64,000 nucleotides of DNA from Lingula anatina (taxonomy: Eukaryota > Brachiopoda > Lingulata > Lingulida > Lingulidae). The notes under the pieces are model-generated. The model was not told where the DNA came from, did no database searches, and saw only the letters and a list, made by a program, of their open reading frames with translations. Below, one piece after another: positions 38,501 to 52,764 of this stretch (position 1 is its first letter; each line of letters begins with the position of its first letter). Location: contig NW_019775428.1 of assembly GCF_001039355.2 (NCBI RefSeq), positions 310,381 through 374,380 on the forward strand, read 5' to 3'. Made by a program: the position numbers and the translations under genes.

Positions 38501-40054
38501 TCCAGCACGCGACTAAATCTACATTCCAAGAGTGCTGTCCAGGTGAAGGTACACATGGGTATTATACATATTCTACTTCTTTTTAAAAAAAGTAGTAGGT
38601 AGTATGAAACATAATATTAGTTCACACACACCTTTCAATATGCAGCAAAACACAGTCTCATACCAAAATCAGGGTTTTAATGTGAATTTAGTTTATTTCA
38701 CTGTATATAAGTCCTCTGACCTTTTTACAATAATCTGATAATCATTCATTTCTAGAATTGTGCTTACCTGAACTGGTTCAGGCCTTAATGACATAACACA
38801 ACGGCCAAATGTTTGAACAACAAAACACGAAAAAAAAAATCCCTATTGCAATCAACCATCAACTCTGATTGATATCCTAGTAATTATTACGAGTGCACCC
38901 ATGCAGAAATGGAACCATTCACAACATAACATCCCCCATAAGCCACCCATCAGTCAACACAATGTGCTGGGCTGCCTCCAAATTTGGTATAAGGCTCAGA
39001 TAGGCGGAGAGCACCACCCTGGCAATTCCATGTGTAAACTGAGAAGGTACATTGTACTCATGTCTACTCTAGCCCAGCCTTACACCACATTATTCAAGTG
39101 TTGGCATGTACCAGCAAAGATTACTGGAATGATAGAGAGGCTATGTGAGAGGCCTTGTTCACTACATGATGTATATGCCAAAGGCAATTGTAGCCCAAAG
39201 CTGGCAGTCAATGGTTTGATCCAGGAATGATATCATTAGGGTTGAGGAAGTAATGTGAAGGGTTTAGGCACTATAGGTGACAGACAGTGCAAATGCTGAA
39301 ACTGTTGGAGTATAGAGGTATATCTGGTTGTATAATATATACAAAGCACTTTAAGATAACAAGCTCTATCGCCAAACTCTCACAGCTCATTGTTCTTCAA
39401 GGGATATAGTGGCTGTGTGACAGATTTTTACTGAAAATAAACCCTAAATGTATCAAAGGTGATGGTACTTCAAATTAATAAGATCAGGGTCTAATGGAAG
39501 TATAATCATAACTGGAGATTAACTTTCATAAATTGGTACAAAGTATAGAGGCTAAGAGTACATTCCTGTTATATATATGTAATATATGCGAAGGATCTCG
39601 TTTCATAAATAAATGGACAAAACAGACATGTATGTGTGAGGAGGTATTGGTGCCAAAAACCACATAATCAATGGTCTCTGGTTTGATATATAGTATATTT
39701 GTGGTGGGTTGTGGCTGTACATATGAATTCATCTGTTGACATACATCATAAACATAAGTCATATAAATGTTTACAAGAAATCTCTCCCCAGAAACACCTG
39801 AATGTTTGTCTTACTATGTGGTGTGTACATGTCTTCTACCTACAAACTGCTACTGCCACGGTTCCATATCATCATGAACACAATGAATAGGAGCCTTCTT
39901 CCTTCTGGTAATATATAATTAATGGAATAACACGCTATTTCATTCCTATTATCCTATTATCCATTCATACTGTCCAAAGTTTTTGTTCGACTGGAAATAA
40001 GGGTCAATCCTCAAGAAAAAGGAAAAAAATCTAACACAGATACACACAAACAAA

Positions 40055-40057
<3 letters not shown>

Positions 40058-40114
<57 letters not shown>
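40058..40114. repeat. (CA)n microsatellite
   Basis: A CA run of about 57 bp preceded by CAAA units. Reverse-strand Cys/Val open frames are artefacts. Confidence 0.97.
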
Positions 40115-40115
<1 letters not shown>

Positions 40116-40310
40116 CCTGTACAAAAAAGTACAATTTCCTATAGGATCCCATTGGGGTTTATTGGGTTCTATGGGACTTTTTCGAAAGGGAGAGAATGTC
40201 AGCAATGATGACTAACAGAGGGAACAAGACATAGGTAGAGGTAGTCAGTTGACTACACAGGATTCACATTCTGATACAGATGCATTTTGAAATGAAACAC
40301 TGGATAAATT

Positions 40311-40324
40311 CACACACACACACG

Positions 40325-40359
<35 letters not shown>

Positions 40360-40380
40360 GCACGCATGCAGGCACACACA
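40311..40380. repeat. (CA)n / (CGCA)n microsatellite
   Basis: CA repeats flanked by CGCA units, about 200 bp from the previous CA run. Confidence 0.95.
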
Positions 40381-43300
40381 ACCTAACAGGTGTGATATAT
40401 TGCAACTTAGTGATTATCAATCACCTCTGTTTCCTGTTGTCATCCACAAAAATCTATGTGCACAGATTAATTGCTAGTCCTGAGTAGATAACACTTATTA
40501 TAGACAACTGTTTTCACTGGGTGGAAAACCACGACCTTCTCATTTCCTGTTATCATCAAGTCACTGCCAATCTGCCATTAAAAAGAAATTAATAATAATA
40601 ATAATAAACATCAATACACTGTTCACTCCCCCTCAAAAAAATCAAATTAACCAAAGTGGCATCAGGACCGCCATTAACTTCCCATGCTGATGCCTATAAA
40701 ATTGGCAAATTTCTTCCTGCATCATCCTAAAGGTCAATGTCACTGAGAATTAGGAAACCTCCAAGCAAACTTGCTAGTGTTTGTTACTCAAAACTGTTAG
40801 AAAAATATGCACAAAAACTGGTAAAAAAACATCAACAACAGAATTGGTTATATTCATTAACATTCAACAAAAATCACTCCAAGTCAGAAAACAAACATGT
40901 ATCTGTTTTTTTTCCTTCCAAAATCATCCCTGTTGACTAAAGAAAAAAGCAATTCCCTTGAAAGAAAAAAATTCTGGGTAACCTAGTGCATGTTAAACAC
41001 AAGTTATTTATTTCTCTAAGTATGAGGAAGTACATGACAAGAGGCAGCATTCCTGTAGTCTCCACCTCCTCCTCTCGTCCCTCTCTGCTAATTGCAACTA
41101 GGTGCCTAAGGCTAAGAAAGCGTTGAGGTTACTCAAGAAAACATGGCAATAAACAGTGTTAAATAAAAACAGAAATGTTTGGAACTTAGTTTTTGCCATG
41201 GCCTTTTTGCACTGTCGATAATTTAAATGTTTCTTCCTTAATCCTTTCTCGACATTGATTTTTTTCTACCTCACCTGTTGCCTAACTTGTATGTGTAAAT
41301 GGCAAAAAAAATAGTTATCAAATTACCAATACAGGTCTATCTGTAACAAAGTAAAAATTGAACTTCGATGCATCATGCATTGGACCCATTTAAATAATGA
41401 AGCCAAAAAAATACAGCGTGTTCTGCATCCTTGCATGTATCCCCTCATGATTTACTTCAGACTAAGGTGAGCAGCATCGTGGACCATGGAGTAGTTTTTT
41501 ATGAGAAATCTCAGGTTCAGGAAAATCTCAAATTCTGGGCTTCGCTTGATTGCTAACAGCGGAAATGGACTGAGCTACTTAGTGGGGATTTTAGCAAAAC
41601 TGGTCATAGGGCATTTTCAATTATTTAAATGATCAACCTCAAATAAATGTAGTTTGTACATCAAAATGAGCTACTGTCACCACTAAAAGTATAATCAGTG
41701 CTCAGACAATTTCATTTTCCTCAAGGAGGTAAGTCTAGGGACAAAAGAGTAGGTCGTCTTCGAATCTTTGGGCAATACAACTTGGATAGCTCAAATTCCT
41801 AACATGTTTTACAAAGACTCATTAACAACAAAGTCATCTTTTGAAGAAAAGTCCTTAATAACAACTTTGACAAAGATTAAAACAAATAATTTGAATAAAA
41901 CCACATGTACATGAAATAAAGGTACATCTTTAAGTGTGAGATACTGCATGCCACCATCCTTAACCACTATGAGGCTCAGAGGATAATTATGGGATATCAA
42001 TTATTTTCTATAAAACAATTGATATTAAATGTTTTCAATGTGACATAAGTAAATCAACTAATGCTGGTTACAAATCACTAACTTTACTTCAATACAAAAA
42101 AAAAGGCCATGGCTTAAATGATCCATAAACAAAGGCCATGGATTGTATAATGAAGAGGCATTGGTTTCCTAATTCCATGAATTATTGATAAAACCCCCAG
42201 GAGATCTTCTTCCTGGAGAACAAGGCCGAAAGAAATTAGGGCAATGAATAATGTAAATGACCCTATTCCTACTCACCTGTGACAGGTCGTGGTGACTTTT
42301 TCTGAAACTTAACGATCATCAGTTACAGTTGAAGCTTAGTACTGAATTAAAATCTCCATCAAATTCAAGCAGTTGTATTTCATCCCTGGTCAACTTATCT
42401 CAATAGGTGGGATTGCCGTTTGTATCAATTACCATTCTGGGGCCAACTTAACGGACAGGACAAGTCTTAACGATTGACTTCGGGGAAAATTATGTAGGTT
42501 GTTTAAATGGTTATATGTAGTATAGGTTTACAAAATCACTGCATTATTGATTTGAAAGTTCAGGTAATTTCACCAGAAATCACATACCAAAGAAATGTGA
42601 TCACTAAATAATGTGCCTGGGATGTCTCTCACTAGACCGTGTCATTTGGTAATGTTCCTGTATAAAAGAGTGAACATCCCAAGCAAAGGCTACCCACTTC
42701 CCAGAATGGCCCCAACTTGCTGTATTGCTATCAATGGGATAGACACTTCAAGGGTTAATTTTTTGTAAAGATTGTCATTTTGCTGCGGATCTCTTAAAAT
42801 GAGGTAAGTCAGCATAACCAAACTTCTAGAAAGTCTTAAAATCTATGAAATGTTTTCTGTAGTTCAAGTAGCTGTCTAAATATAAACTAGGTTATAATTT
42901 GTTATTAATAATCTTTCATGGTTTAACATAATTGCACCTGTAAGATTATCACAGGACTCAGCTCATTATGCCAGCCTGACGGAGCATTAATTGTTGTCAG
43001 TGATTATTATAATGTGAATGGTGTAATTAGCTAATAATGTATCTATGATGTATCAACTGAAGTGTGGTAGTCTCTAGCATCTGTAGAACATGGCTAGGTT
43101 GTTTTTCCCATCTATTAAATCACACTTCTACGAAAAGATTTAACTTTCAGGATTTTACAGTCTCAGAGCATAAACAAACCTTACATCCGAAAATAAATTC
43201 GGGCCATTTCAGGCACTTTGGTTTAACATTCTTGGTGAGACATTCTTGATATAAATAATAACCTTTAAACACAGAAACCATTTTCTAGACAGCCTTTTTT

Positions 43301-46300
43301 TTTTTTTAACTGTCCCCAAAACAAAGTGCTGGTCAATGACTTATTAATGCAAAAGTTAAGTACTTCCTGTTTTCTTGATGCCAGGGCATTTATCAAAAAG
43401 ATTATGAGCTTCATTTCCATAACACCTGCCTGAGGTACTCCAATACGACAGTTGGACTGGACTGACTTATTTATTTCTAAAATGATAAAAAAAGTAAGTG
43501 TTTTCTATATCAGCAGTAGATATATTGACAATCAGTAATCTCAAAGTGAGTACCCAAACCATCCTTTCCCATTTAAGAACATTACGTCTTACATAATCAG
43601 ATTATAAGTTCCATGGTACCTTTAATTGTTTCCTATTTGCTTCAAGAGTCTCCGTTGGTCAAAAAGATTATGCCATAGAAAATTCTAACATTGGTGCTCA
43701 AACACAATAACCGTCGGATCTTTTAACACATATCAATATCCATAATGTCCAAAATGTAAATGTTAGTGGACTGATCAAGTCTTACTATGGGGCAGTCAAA
43801 GATACCGGATACTATAATTGGCCAAGTCTTTAGGATCTGACATATCACTGTTAGCTCTCCTGATCAAAACAAACTTTGGGAGGAGTTTACAAGGATAAAT
43901 CCCCTGTCTTGTTAGCTAAGCTTTGTACACATGACCAGGTATGGCCGGGCAATGGTGAAAAAACATGACATCCTAAGTCTGGATTCCAGTATTGAAGTAC
44001 CTTGGCTTGGCTCCCTGCTTCAATGATTTCTCAATGATAATGTCAGCACTCCACCAAATGCTCAATTTGTGGTCAATTAGAACTGATCTGTCAGATCACT
44101 AGGGCTGATCTCTCTGATCACGCAGCTCATCATCAAGTCATTACTCACAAACAGTCCTCATCAAGTACTCAGCAATGACCGGGTAGAGATGACCACTTAG
44201 AGATGGACGGTCTGATGGACAGAGATGACACTGCTGATGGCTATCATATCCCACCTAATGACTAGCAGCCATTAGTGAGGGCAGGGGGTGGGGGGGGGGC
44301 ACATTTTCACAGCACTGAAAGGAGTCCACTTGGCTAATCCTGACTTGTGTAGAGACTCTAGAGAGTGAAAAGGGATCTGGTTGTATTACTTCTGGCAGAA
44401 ACCACTTTAAGTTCATATCAACATATTGTCTAATCTGTTCCTTGTGACACAATGGTTGGTTAATTGCATTACCCCATAAAGAAAAGACAATGGAGAGAAA
44501 TGTTTTGTCTGGTGTTATGTATCCAGACTTAACCAAGTGATCCAGACTTGAAGCACCATTGCAGCCGCTCCAAATCCTGCCCTGTGTAAACGTAACTGTA
44601 AAGGAACAGCAATTAAATTAGCTCCCTGTGGTCAACAGTCCAAATATTGGTAGATCTCTCTCCTCTCAGTTATTGACAGGGTACATAGATTAGGTAAGCA
44701 ACCCATAGGTAGGAGGTAAATACCTCAAGTCCAGCACACACTCTCAGGTATGAACTCAGCTACCTCAAGGAAAGTTAAAAGTTTAGTTTAATTTGCTTTT
44801 ATTTTTTAAATGTATGGAAAATAAGATAAACATCTAACATGCTGATATATAGAAGCAGAGCACACCAAGAGACTGACCTACACATCATGAGGCCAGTGGC
44901 TCAGCTCACACATGTCAGTGTGCTTTGGTCTTTGGGAAGGAATATGCAGAACTGGAGTGTTTTGCTCCAACCACCTTGCAAAGCTAACATTAGTCTAACC
45001 ACAAATAGACTTGTACTGAACTTGTCAATTACAACACAGATGAATTACAACAAGTAAGGGGACAGTTCAGAGCGACATTAACATTTTCTCTTATATTCAA
45101 ATTCTTGGGTAGTTGTTTTGGCCATTTCTCGTAGTGACCATTGACATTAAAACACTTAGGACCTAATTTTGAAATAACTATATGTTGAAGAGAAAGATAT
45201 TTTGAATGACTTATTTACTATTCTTTCAGAAACTTGAACATACATCCTAAAAGGCGACTATTTTATCACTAACAAACTGGACCTAGACAAGAAAACAGGA
45301 GCTGAGGAACTCAAAAGTAAGTTTCTGTTTTTATACTTTAGGGTTTCCCTTCTATCATTTTGACTGCTAATTTTACATTGTAAACCTAAATTCATTCTTC
45401 TTCATTAATAAATTCCTTATTTCCTAAAAAAAATAGATTTTGGTAAAAATCTATACCAAAAGTTTATTTTAATGGGTTTTTTTTACATCAAGCCAGTTCA
45501 ATAACATTTTCTTCCTGATGAATACATAGTTTGTAGCTTCCAGTGATAATAAGATAAATTATTTTGATATACCAATTCCTTTTATATACATTTTTACTAC
45601 TCAAATCTGTAAATCCAACAACAAAAACTTCCCTGGCAATAACCCAGCATTAAATATTCAGTTTTTCTCTAAAGAGTGTAATCTAGCCCCCATCTAGCCT
45701 CCAAACACAGAAATAAACTGCACCTTGGGACTATTTAAGCCTATATGCAAGCTATCACTATCATCTCAGTGCATTGAGTTGATTTCATTAGGGCCCGCAG
45801 TGACCAGGGCTAACTCCAAACAACCGACAAAACTGACCATGAGAGAGAACAATCTGGTGTCCACTATGACAGTTGATCAATTCACAAACACTATGCATCT
45901 TGTACGGTACTGGTTAACAGCTGGCAAAAATAGATGTACTGTTCAATACTGGCCATATCAGAATATGTGTAACAAAATTGCTAAGTTCATGTAAGTAACA
46001 GTTTCTAATTGAAATAGATTAATTAATTGGATGACCCATTTGGCATTAGTGCAAAGAAAAAATTACATTCATTCATAAAATTATGAATCTTTAAAGCATA
46101 GGCAAATAATTACCCTAAAAATCATTATTTTCCTTGCAAATTGCCTAGCACTCGCATACTTAACCAAGCATTCAGTCTAAATGGGTCTGTAAATCTATAT
46201 GTTAACTTTAGTGTAAATAACTTAGTGTAGAATGTCATACAATTTACAGCCCTGCGTGTTTCTTTTACCAAACAATCAATAGAACAAGTGAAAACTTTGA

Positions 46301-47246
46301 CACCGCACCGAAGGTCTTTCACTTGAGGTAATACTGATAATGAAATCCTATCATATGACCTAAAATTAAAGGAATGACAGGAGATACAAAGTTAACAAAC
46401 ATTTATGAATGACAGGAAAAGTTAGGTCAATATTGATACAATGTATAAAAGTGACAAAGCACCAATACCAGCAATACAGTGCCAAAGTCATGATAAAAGT
46501 AATAGAAAGTATCAAAATAATCCAAAAGTATCAAAATAGTGCAATAAAAATACAATGTATCAGAGTGAAAATAATGGAGGTGAATAAATCAACTTCAGCA
46601 TATTCAATAGAAATGCACAGTTATATGATTAGCAATAACAGTGATTTAGAGAGTGAGTTTTGTGATGAGAAATATATCAAAAGCATTGAACAGAGTAAAA
46701 TTCCTCAAGCATAAGGGCCAGATCAATGAAATTACACTGGGAATGGTTTTCTATTGCATTACCAGCAACTGGAACACTTCATGCAATTTTTGTTCAAGAT
46801 GACCTGGTTTTCCTCGAAGCAATGCTGGCTTTCACTTAATGTCCAGTTTCCACCTCTGATCACAAGAAATAATATTGTGTTGAGTTTGGCAAAGGTCAGT
46901 CAATAAATACAGACTGTATAGACCAAGTCACCATATCCCTATCACATAGTATATTATCATTCCTGTTAATTCCACCATGATACTGTGATTTCTAGGAAAT
47001 CTATGAGGTTATATCTATTGTATAAGATTTTTCTTATCAAATCAACGACCTTCTGGTGATCCTCCCACCTATTCTGTGATGTTTTACTTATCTCTCTCCC
47101 AAGGGGCCCTTGATAGCCTCAACTCCAACACCCCCCACCTCCACCAAAGATAAACTAAATCCCTTCTCTTCACCTGCCCAGCTTCTAATGCTATGTACCA
47201 ATGAACTGTTGCTGATTGTCCCCCATACCCCTAATATCTCTGTCTA

Positions 47247-47261
47247 CCCCCCCCCCCCCCC
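47247..47261. repeat. Poly-C run
   Basis: Fifteen C. A similar run lies at 48180-48192. Confidence 0.9.
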
Positions 47262-47405
47262 ATTCCCTGTGACAACATACCCATCTCTTTCTGGTCATAT
47301 TTACCACAGGATTGACCCAGACCAGACACAGACCTACACCAGTAAACTAAGGAAAATAAGGATCACTACTGCCTCTTTGGCTTTGAATCCCAACTTATGC
47401 CTCTG

Positions 47406-47441
47406 ATAAAGAAGAAGAAGATGATGATGATGATGATGATG
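47406..47441. repeat. (GAA)n(GAT)n repeat
   Basis: A short trinucleotide run of GAA units followed by GAT units. Confidence 0.85.
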
Positions 47442-49522
47442 AAGATTATTACATATGGTCTGATCTTATTTATCCCTATTGCCAACATGGTCCGCATCTG
47501 GTCTAATTTAGTCTACATGTGAATATGCCCAGTTTTCATTTTTTGCTGGTGAACTTTTGGAAACCCTCTCCCTGTGCAACGTAAACTGTTATCAATTTTC
47601 CGCAGAAATGAAATTCATCCCATATCATCTCCATTGATTCCCTCATCATTATGAATACAATCCAAAGCAACCCCATTTCCTGATTCCCCCTACTAACACA
47701 CACGAACATGCACCCGCATTACGTAAACGATGAACTTTCTTTGATGCTCTCCCCACTCATGTCATTCTCCAATGCTTTAATCTCTCGTCTCCAGATACCT
47801 GCTTTCTCCCACTATCCCCGACACAAGACTCCCCTGGGAAGAAAGCCCAAGCACCTGGGAACTATCGTCATTGCTCATCAGATTTCCATAATTGGACAAT
47901 TAAGAGGAAAAGGAGATTAACTGATTTCCATGGAACTGCAGTAAGCAATAGTTTTGTTTTTTTCCCCCTTTTTTTTTTGTGCTGGTCAGACGTAGGTGGT
48001 TTTGTTTCTCTTTTGTTGTTTAAATCTGTTCTTTTCTACTTATTTGATAAGATCTAACAGAATGAATTCATTTTTCAAAAAATAAAAGAAAGAGAAAAAA
48101 GAGGAATAAAGATGGAAAAATACCTGTCTGCCTGCCCAACCCACAGTTTGGATCCTCACACAAAAGGTCACAGAAATCGCCCCCCCCCCCCCTCCCTTTT
48201 GTAGCCTCAAACCCAGCCTTCACTCATGACATCACAACACAACCAACAAATCAAAGCTGTGAGTTTACCCAGAGCATACAACTCCACACACACAGCCAAC
48301 AGTTCTAACCTGCCTTCTCTAACACATACACACACGAACACACGTCTCTGTATGCCCACGTTGGTATGAGTGCACGTGCTTTCTCCACCACAACCATACA
48401 CACGTGAAAGCACAAATTACCAAGATGTGAAATCCAGGAATTCTGGACCTGGACGTGTGGATGGCCAGAGCAGAAGCTCATTGTGGATTACTGTGAATTA
48501 CTAGGAGGAGGGAATTGTTAGTGAGCAGGAGTTCATTGTGGAGTATAACAGTTTACCTGGAATAAAAGGTTGGTAGGTTGTACAGATTTATTTGAAGCAG
48601 GATTCTTCATTCCTTGGAGGTCTTATAGTTGATAACAGTTAGTTACTGAGAGGACTTGCAATCGAAGTGACAAGCTCATTGTATATTTAACAATGAAACC
48701 AAAAATTAGCTGGACTAAAATTTTTGAAGCAATCCCCAGGAGTAACAACTATAAAAAGGTTGGTACATAATAATTCCTAGAGTCAAAGATTTGTGGGTAA
48801 TAGCGTCTTTCTAGGGGTATATAAATTATTACCTGGAACTAAATGTGGATTTTAGCATTTTTCTAAGAGAAAGGAGTTTTAAGTTTTGCAAGTGTACTTT
48901 TATATGTACTAAAGAACAATATATTGTGAGATTTGCCAGAGCCATAGCTTACTTTGAAAAGCAGTATTTTATTAGTAATGGATTCAGAGTTAGTGAAGCC
49001 ATGTAAAAATGACAAAAAAATAGGCATGATTAAAGAAATTATTTCTATATAAGTTTTAGTGTAATTATCAATACAAAATTGTTGGGAAATGCACATGGTA
49101 ATAGTAAGTAACAAAGACTGATATCACTGCATCTTTCTGTAATAAAAAATCATCAATACAAATCCCATTTTCAGTAAATACAGCAAATACCCCATAACTC
49201 TTATTTGTAATTTAATATTTATATTCATCAATTGCAGCACAGGCAATTATATCTTTAAGTTCAAAGTACTTGTTCCCAATTGATTTTATCAAAATATCAG
49301 AACAGACAAATAATAACTATTGTAGGACGCAGTTATTCAGAGTTCTACAGGAAGTGTTGTATGAACAAACAACATGTATTAACTGATAACACAGAAGATA
49401 CATCACACGGGAGAATTCTATAGAAAAACCACACAACTACCTGTCTTAATTCCGGAATACATTATTTACCTGAATAAGGATTACAGCTTATCGGTGCATC
49501 AGAGCTATCACTTTCACCTGCC

Positions 49523-49985
49523 GTATATTTTATCATTCTACAGTTTGTTTTACTAAGTGGTACAGAACTAAGAAACCCCCAAGGGCAGATTCCTAACATC
49601 ACGCAACTGCTGCCATCTTTTTTTTAACCCACTATCAATTCTGCTAATTTTTTCAATCTTTTACCGATGGTATAATTTATCACTCCACCGTTTGTTTTAC
49701 TAAGTGGTACAGAACTGTGAAACCCCCAAGGGCAGATTCCTAACATCACGCAACTGCTGCCATCTTTTTTTTTTTTAAGTCTACCATCAACTGTGCTAAT
49801 TTTTTCAATTTTTCACTCATGGTATATATTTCATCATTAAGCACTTTCATGGACTAAATACTGCGGAATCAAGAAACACCCAAAGGCAAATTGCTAACTG
49901 CACACATATCCCACTGCTGCAGTATTTCTGCCTACTATCAATTCTGGTAATTTCTCCAATATTTTACCTGTGGTGAATGCGTCAT
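49523..49985. repeat. Tandem repeat of about 147 bp, three diverging copies
   Basis: TTTGTTTTACTAAGTGGTAC occurs at 49544 and 49691 (147 bp apart). Each is followed by GAAACCCCCAAGGGCAGATT and CTAACATCACGCAACTGC. A third, more diverged copy starts near 49845, recognisable from GAAACACCCAAAGGCAAATT and CTACTATCAATTCTGG. Copies 1 and 2 are nearly identical. No ORF runs through it. Confidence 0.85.
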
Positions 49986-50182
49986 ACAAAGTGGTTCGAG
50001 TCCAGACTCAGAGGTTGGTAAAGACACACACAACTGTTAACGTCCTCCAGCCATCTTTCTTATCGTGTTCTCTTTAATTGTTAAAACAGAAGACCTCAAG
50101 GCTAGAACCTCAAAAGTGTAGACACTATTATCCTATCTATCAATCCTTTAATGGTCACCTCAAATTATTTTCTGTTTTAAGT

Positions 50183-50351
50183 GCATTCAGAACATCTAAC
50201 TAACAGAACTGGGGATCAAATATGGCAACCCACTAAAAAGCTTACCAATTGATTCCCAATGGATGGATTCTCTGCAGAGATTACGCAACAAGCATTCAAG
50301 TGGTTTGGCAATATTCGATTCGCAGATCTGTTAGTCAGCAGTTCTGAATGC
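50183..50351. mobile_element. MITE-like palindromic element, family A copy 3
   Basis: A 169-bp palindrome. The left arm reads GCATTCAGAAC, TAACTAACAGA and ATCAAATATGGCAACCCACT. The right arm, reverse complemented, reads GCATTCAGAACTGC, TGACTAACAGATC and ATCGAATATTGCCAAACCACT. Size and end sequence match the 2718-2887 copy. The short open frame across it is incidental. Confidence 0.65.
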
Positions 50352-50648
50352 GCTCTTAGATATGGTCAGTCATCAAAGATTGGTAAAGCAAAAAAATTAA
50401 AATTTGCCACTTTGTGCGTATTCATGACAAATTCATTATTCCTCTGTAACTATAAATATCATTTCCTAGATATTTGAATTGAGAAAATCACAGAGATGTA
50501 AAATCCTAGAAGTGTAGCCTCGGACATGGTGGAAATATTTGATTTTTTCAAAAATTATATCCTTGCTTAATGAGGCAAGATGACAACTCCAGCCCTTGGC
50601 CATCACAGGAGGTCTTTCGCATAGTGACCGGCCGATTAAAGCCAGTCC

Positions 50649-50650
50649 TT

Positions 50651-50689
<39 letters not shown>
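50649..50689. repeat. (TTTA)n microsatellite
   Basis: About ten tetranucleotide units. Confidence 0.95.
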
Positions 50690-51500
50690 CTTTTTTCTTA
50701 GCAGTAAATTTCTAATACTTGATCTTCAGAACTGAACACCTGTTCTTAAGAGATTTCACCATCTCTTTGGAATCAAAATGTTTTCTGTTTCCTTTTTTTT
50801 TTCCACCTGTATTTTTGTCTCTCAAGGTGGCAGGGATATCTTGCATTCAATCATCTTTCCTGGGGTTTTTAAACCAGACAATAAATCTTTACTGATTGAT
50901 CTCCCAAACCTCACACAACTACTAAACATGCTTCCAGCAGTGGTACTGGTTATTCCTCCACATCTTCACACAAATATTATCAGATATCATCAGATATCAT
51001 CAGGAAAATATTGCTTTAGTTCTAAACATGCTTTTTTGTTACAATATATCATAACTTATTATATAATCAACCTCTATACCCCTTGAAGCCTATTTAAAAC
51101 TGGTAAATACTGAGATATACATGATTAAAATAATTTGGTGTTTGAAATTTATGCGTAATTACCATATACATCTGAAGGGAACTCCTGCCCCAGAAACATC
51201 ATCTTCACGTGGGGATCACACTTTTCTGACCATCAACCTGAGCTACAAGCTGCCCTGAGGATTTCACTAACAACAACCAGACAGATATCTTACTAATCAC
51301 CGCAGACACCTCATGTTTTCCCCACCTGGACACATGGAACTCACACTTCCCTGATCATTGATTCTAGGTTAAATTTGCCCTTAGGATTTCAGCACCAGCT
51401 CCCTGACTGTCTGGTCTCTACAGAGGTTACTGAACTGCCCAGCACTTTAAGTAAGATCATAACTTAGGGTTCCCTGAACTTCCCAGCATTGGGTAAGACT

Positions 51501-51622
51501 GGGTTCCCATAGATCTAGATCGATCCATCTGGATCGACCTAATTCCCTGGGGCTTCACACTAAATTGCTGTCAGTCGAGCATGCACGACCAAGATATATC
51601 GATCTAAAATCTGTGGGAATGC
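51501..51622. mobile_element. Family B MITE, short copy
   Basis: A 122-bp element. The left end reads GGGTTCCCATAGATCTAGAT then CGATC. The reverse complement of the right end reads GCATTCCCACAGATTTTAGA then TCGAT. It is shorter than the 249-bp copy, with an unrelated-looking middle, so it may be an internal-deletion derivative. It sits about 1.1 kb upstream of gene B exon 1. Confidence 0.5.
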
Positions 51623-52592
51623 AGTCTAAGATTACAACATAGGGTTCCCTGAACTTCCCAGTGTTGGATAAAAGTACAACATAAGGTTGCTGCCCTTTGA
51701 ACTCCCTATAGCCTAAAAGACTTAATTCATTTTTGCACAGAGATAAATAAAAACATATTGGATTATTTTCCCATTTTAATTATACTGACTAAAAACTGAC
51801 GGTTGTGAATTTTAATGGCAACTGAGGGTAATTAAAAAAATATAAATACTCCCTAGTTCCTTCCTTTGAATATGAATGACCAAACATTTTCCCAAATGAT
51901 ATTCTGTCACTGTAAGGTAAGATGAAGGCTACGAGAGTTATGTTACACAGGTTATATGTTCATGACAGTCATTATTTTATTGCCAGAGCAAAAGGGGGAT
52001 TCAAATACCTTCAAAGATAGAAAAAAATATCAGAGGGGATAAAATATTAACCATCAGTACATTACACAACACATTTTCAGACAGGATTTACGTAATTTTT
52101 CATCGTTTCAGGTACAATAAGAAAACAGAAGAGGACTGTTAATCATCATTTCAAACTGAGGAAAATAAAAAGATAAAAGAAACATCAAACAAGGCTGAGG
52201 ATTCACTCATTCCTAGAAAAAGATTTTCACTAAAATTTGATCAAAGCAAAGTGTTTCAGCTGAGCAGAATTTTACAACTAATTGGTCTATTAATAGAACC
52301 TGGTTACACAAAAACATCTCTTCTTTTCTGCATACTTCCCAAGCCAGACAGGAGGTTGGAAAGATATTGGAGCAGTCCCTGAAGCGCCTTCTGAACAACA
52401 ATCCTATTCAGCCTATGAAAACGGTCCGATATGCTACAAAGTTAGGTGTTTTTGATTTCAACTTCAAAAGAAATACACCAGTTGTAAATTAATGTTTACA
52501 GTAAAGGTCTTCCCAAAAGCAGGTCTCGGAAAACACAGTTAGTGTTCAGAACTTTAATTGACCTTTGATGTGCTTATACATAAGGAGAGTGT

Positions 52593-52598
52593 TATAAA
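52593..52598 (+). promoter_or_regulatory. Possible TATA box of gene B
   Basis: TATAAA lies 172 bp upstream of the first in-frame ATG. A start near 52625 would give a leader of about 140 nt that also contains out-of-frame ATGs at 52667 and 52742. Candidate only. Confidence 0.2.
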
Positions 52599-52764
52599 GA
52601 ACACACCTGTAGCCAGGAAAGTCTATTGAATTCACTGGTTCAGTGAAAATTTTGAAACAATTTTAAATGGTGCCAGAAGCTGCCACAAAGCAGTGAAAAC
52701 TGTTCTCACCAGTGAAGTGGACAAATCTGAAGTGGTTTTGAATGGAGTCAGTGTTGGTAGCGGA

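Larger units (their letters stand above)
34473..49522. other. Intergenic stretch between genes A and B without a recognisable gene
   Basis: No recognisable exon. It contains an AT microsatellite (34611-34694), a family C element (35468-35619), an N beside an A run at 36022, a 20-base A run (38481-38500), CA repeats (40058-40114 and 40311-40380), C runs at 47247-47261 and 48180-48192, and a GAA/GAT run (47406-47441). A 109-codon open frame at 38901-39230 and a 101-codon one at 46409-46714 have no recognisable domain. I leave both out as genes. Confidence 0.55.
49986..52592. other. Upstream flank of gene B, no recognisable gene
   Basis: No recognisable exon. It contains a family A element (50183-50351), a TTTA microsatellite (50649-50689) and a family B element (51501-51622) set between diverged direct repeats. 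The 102-codon open frame at 50778-51086 has no recognisable features. Promoter sequence of gene B is expected near the end of this stretch. Confidence 0.55.

Noticed and set aside
38901-39230. 109-codon open frame
   Set aside because: No recognisable motif and no clear splice context; length is compatible with chance in 64 kb.
49985-50015. GTGGTTCGAGTCCAGACTC, resembling a tRNA T-arm / pol III B box
   Set aside because: No matching acceptor stem, anticodon arm or A box at the right distance upstream; at most a decayed SINE fragment.
52693-52764. Extension of gene B upstream to 52693
   Set aside because: That position is GTG; the first in-frame ATG after the upstream stop at 52627 is 52765.
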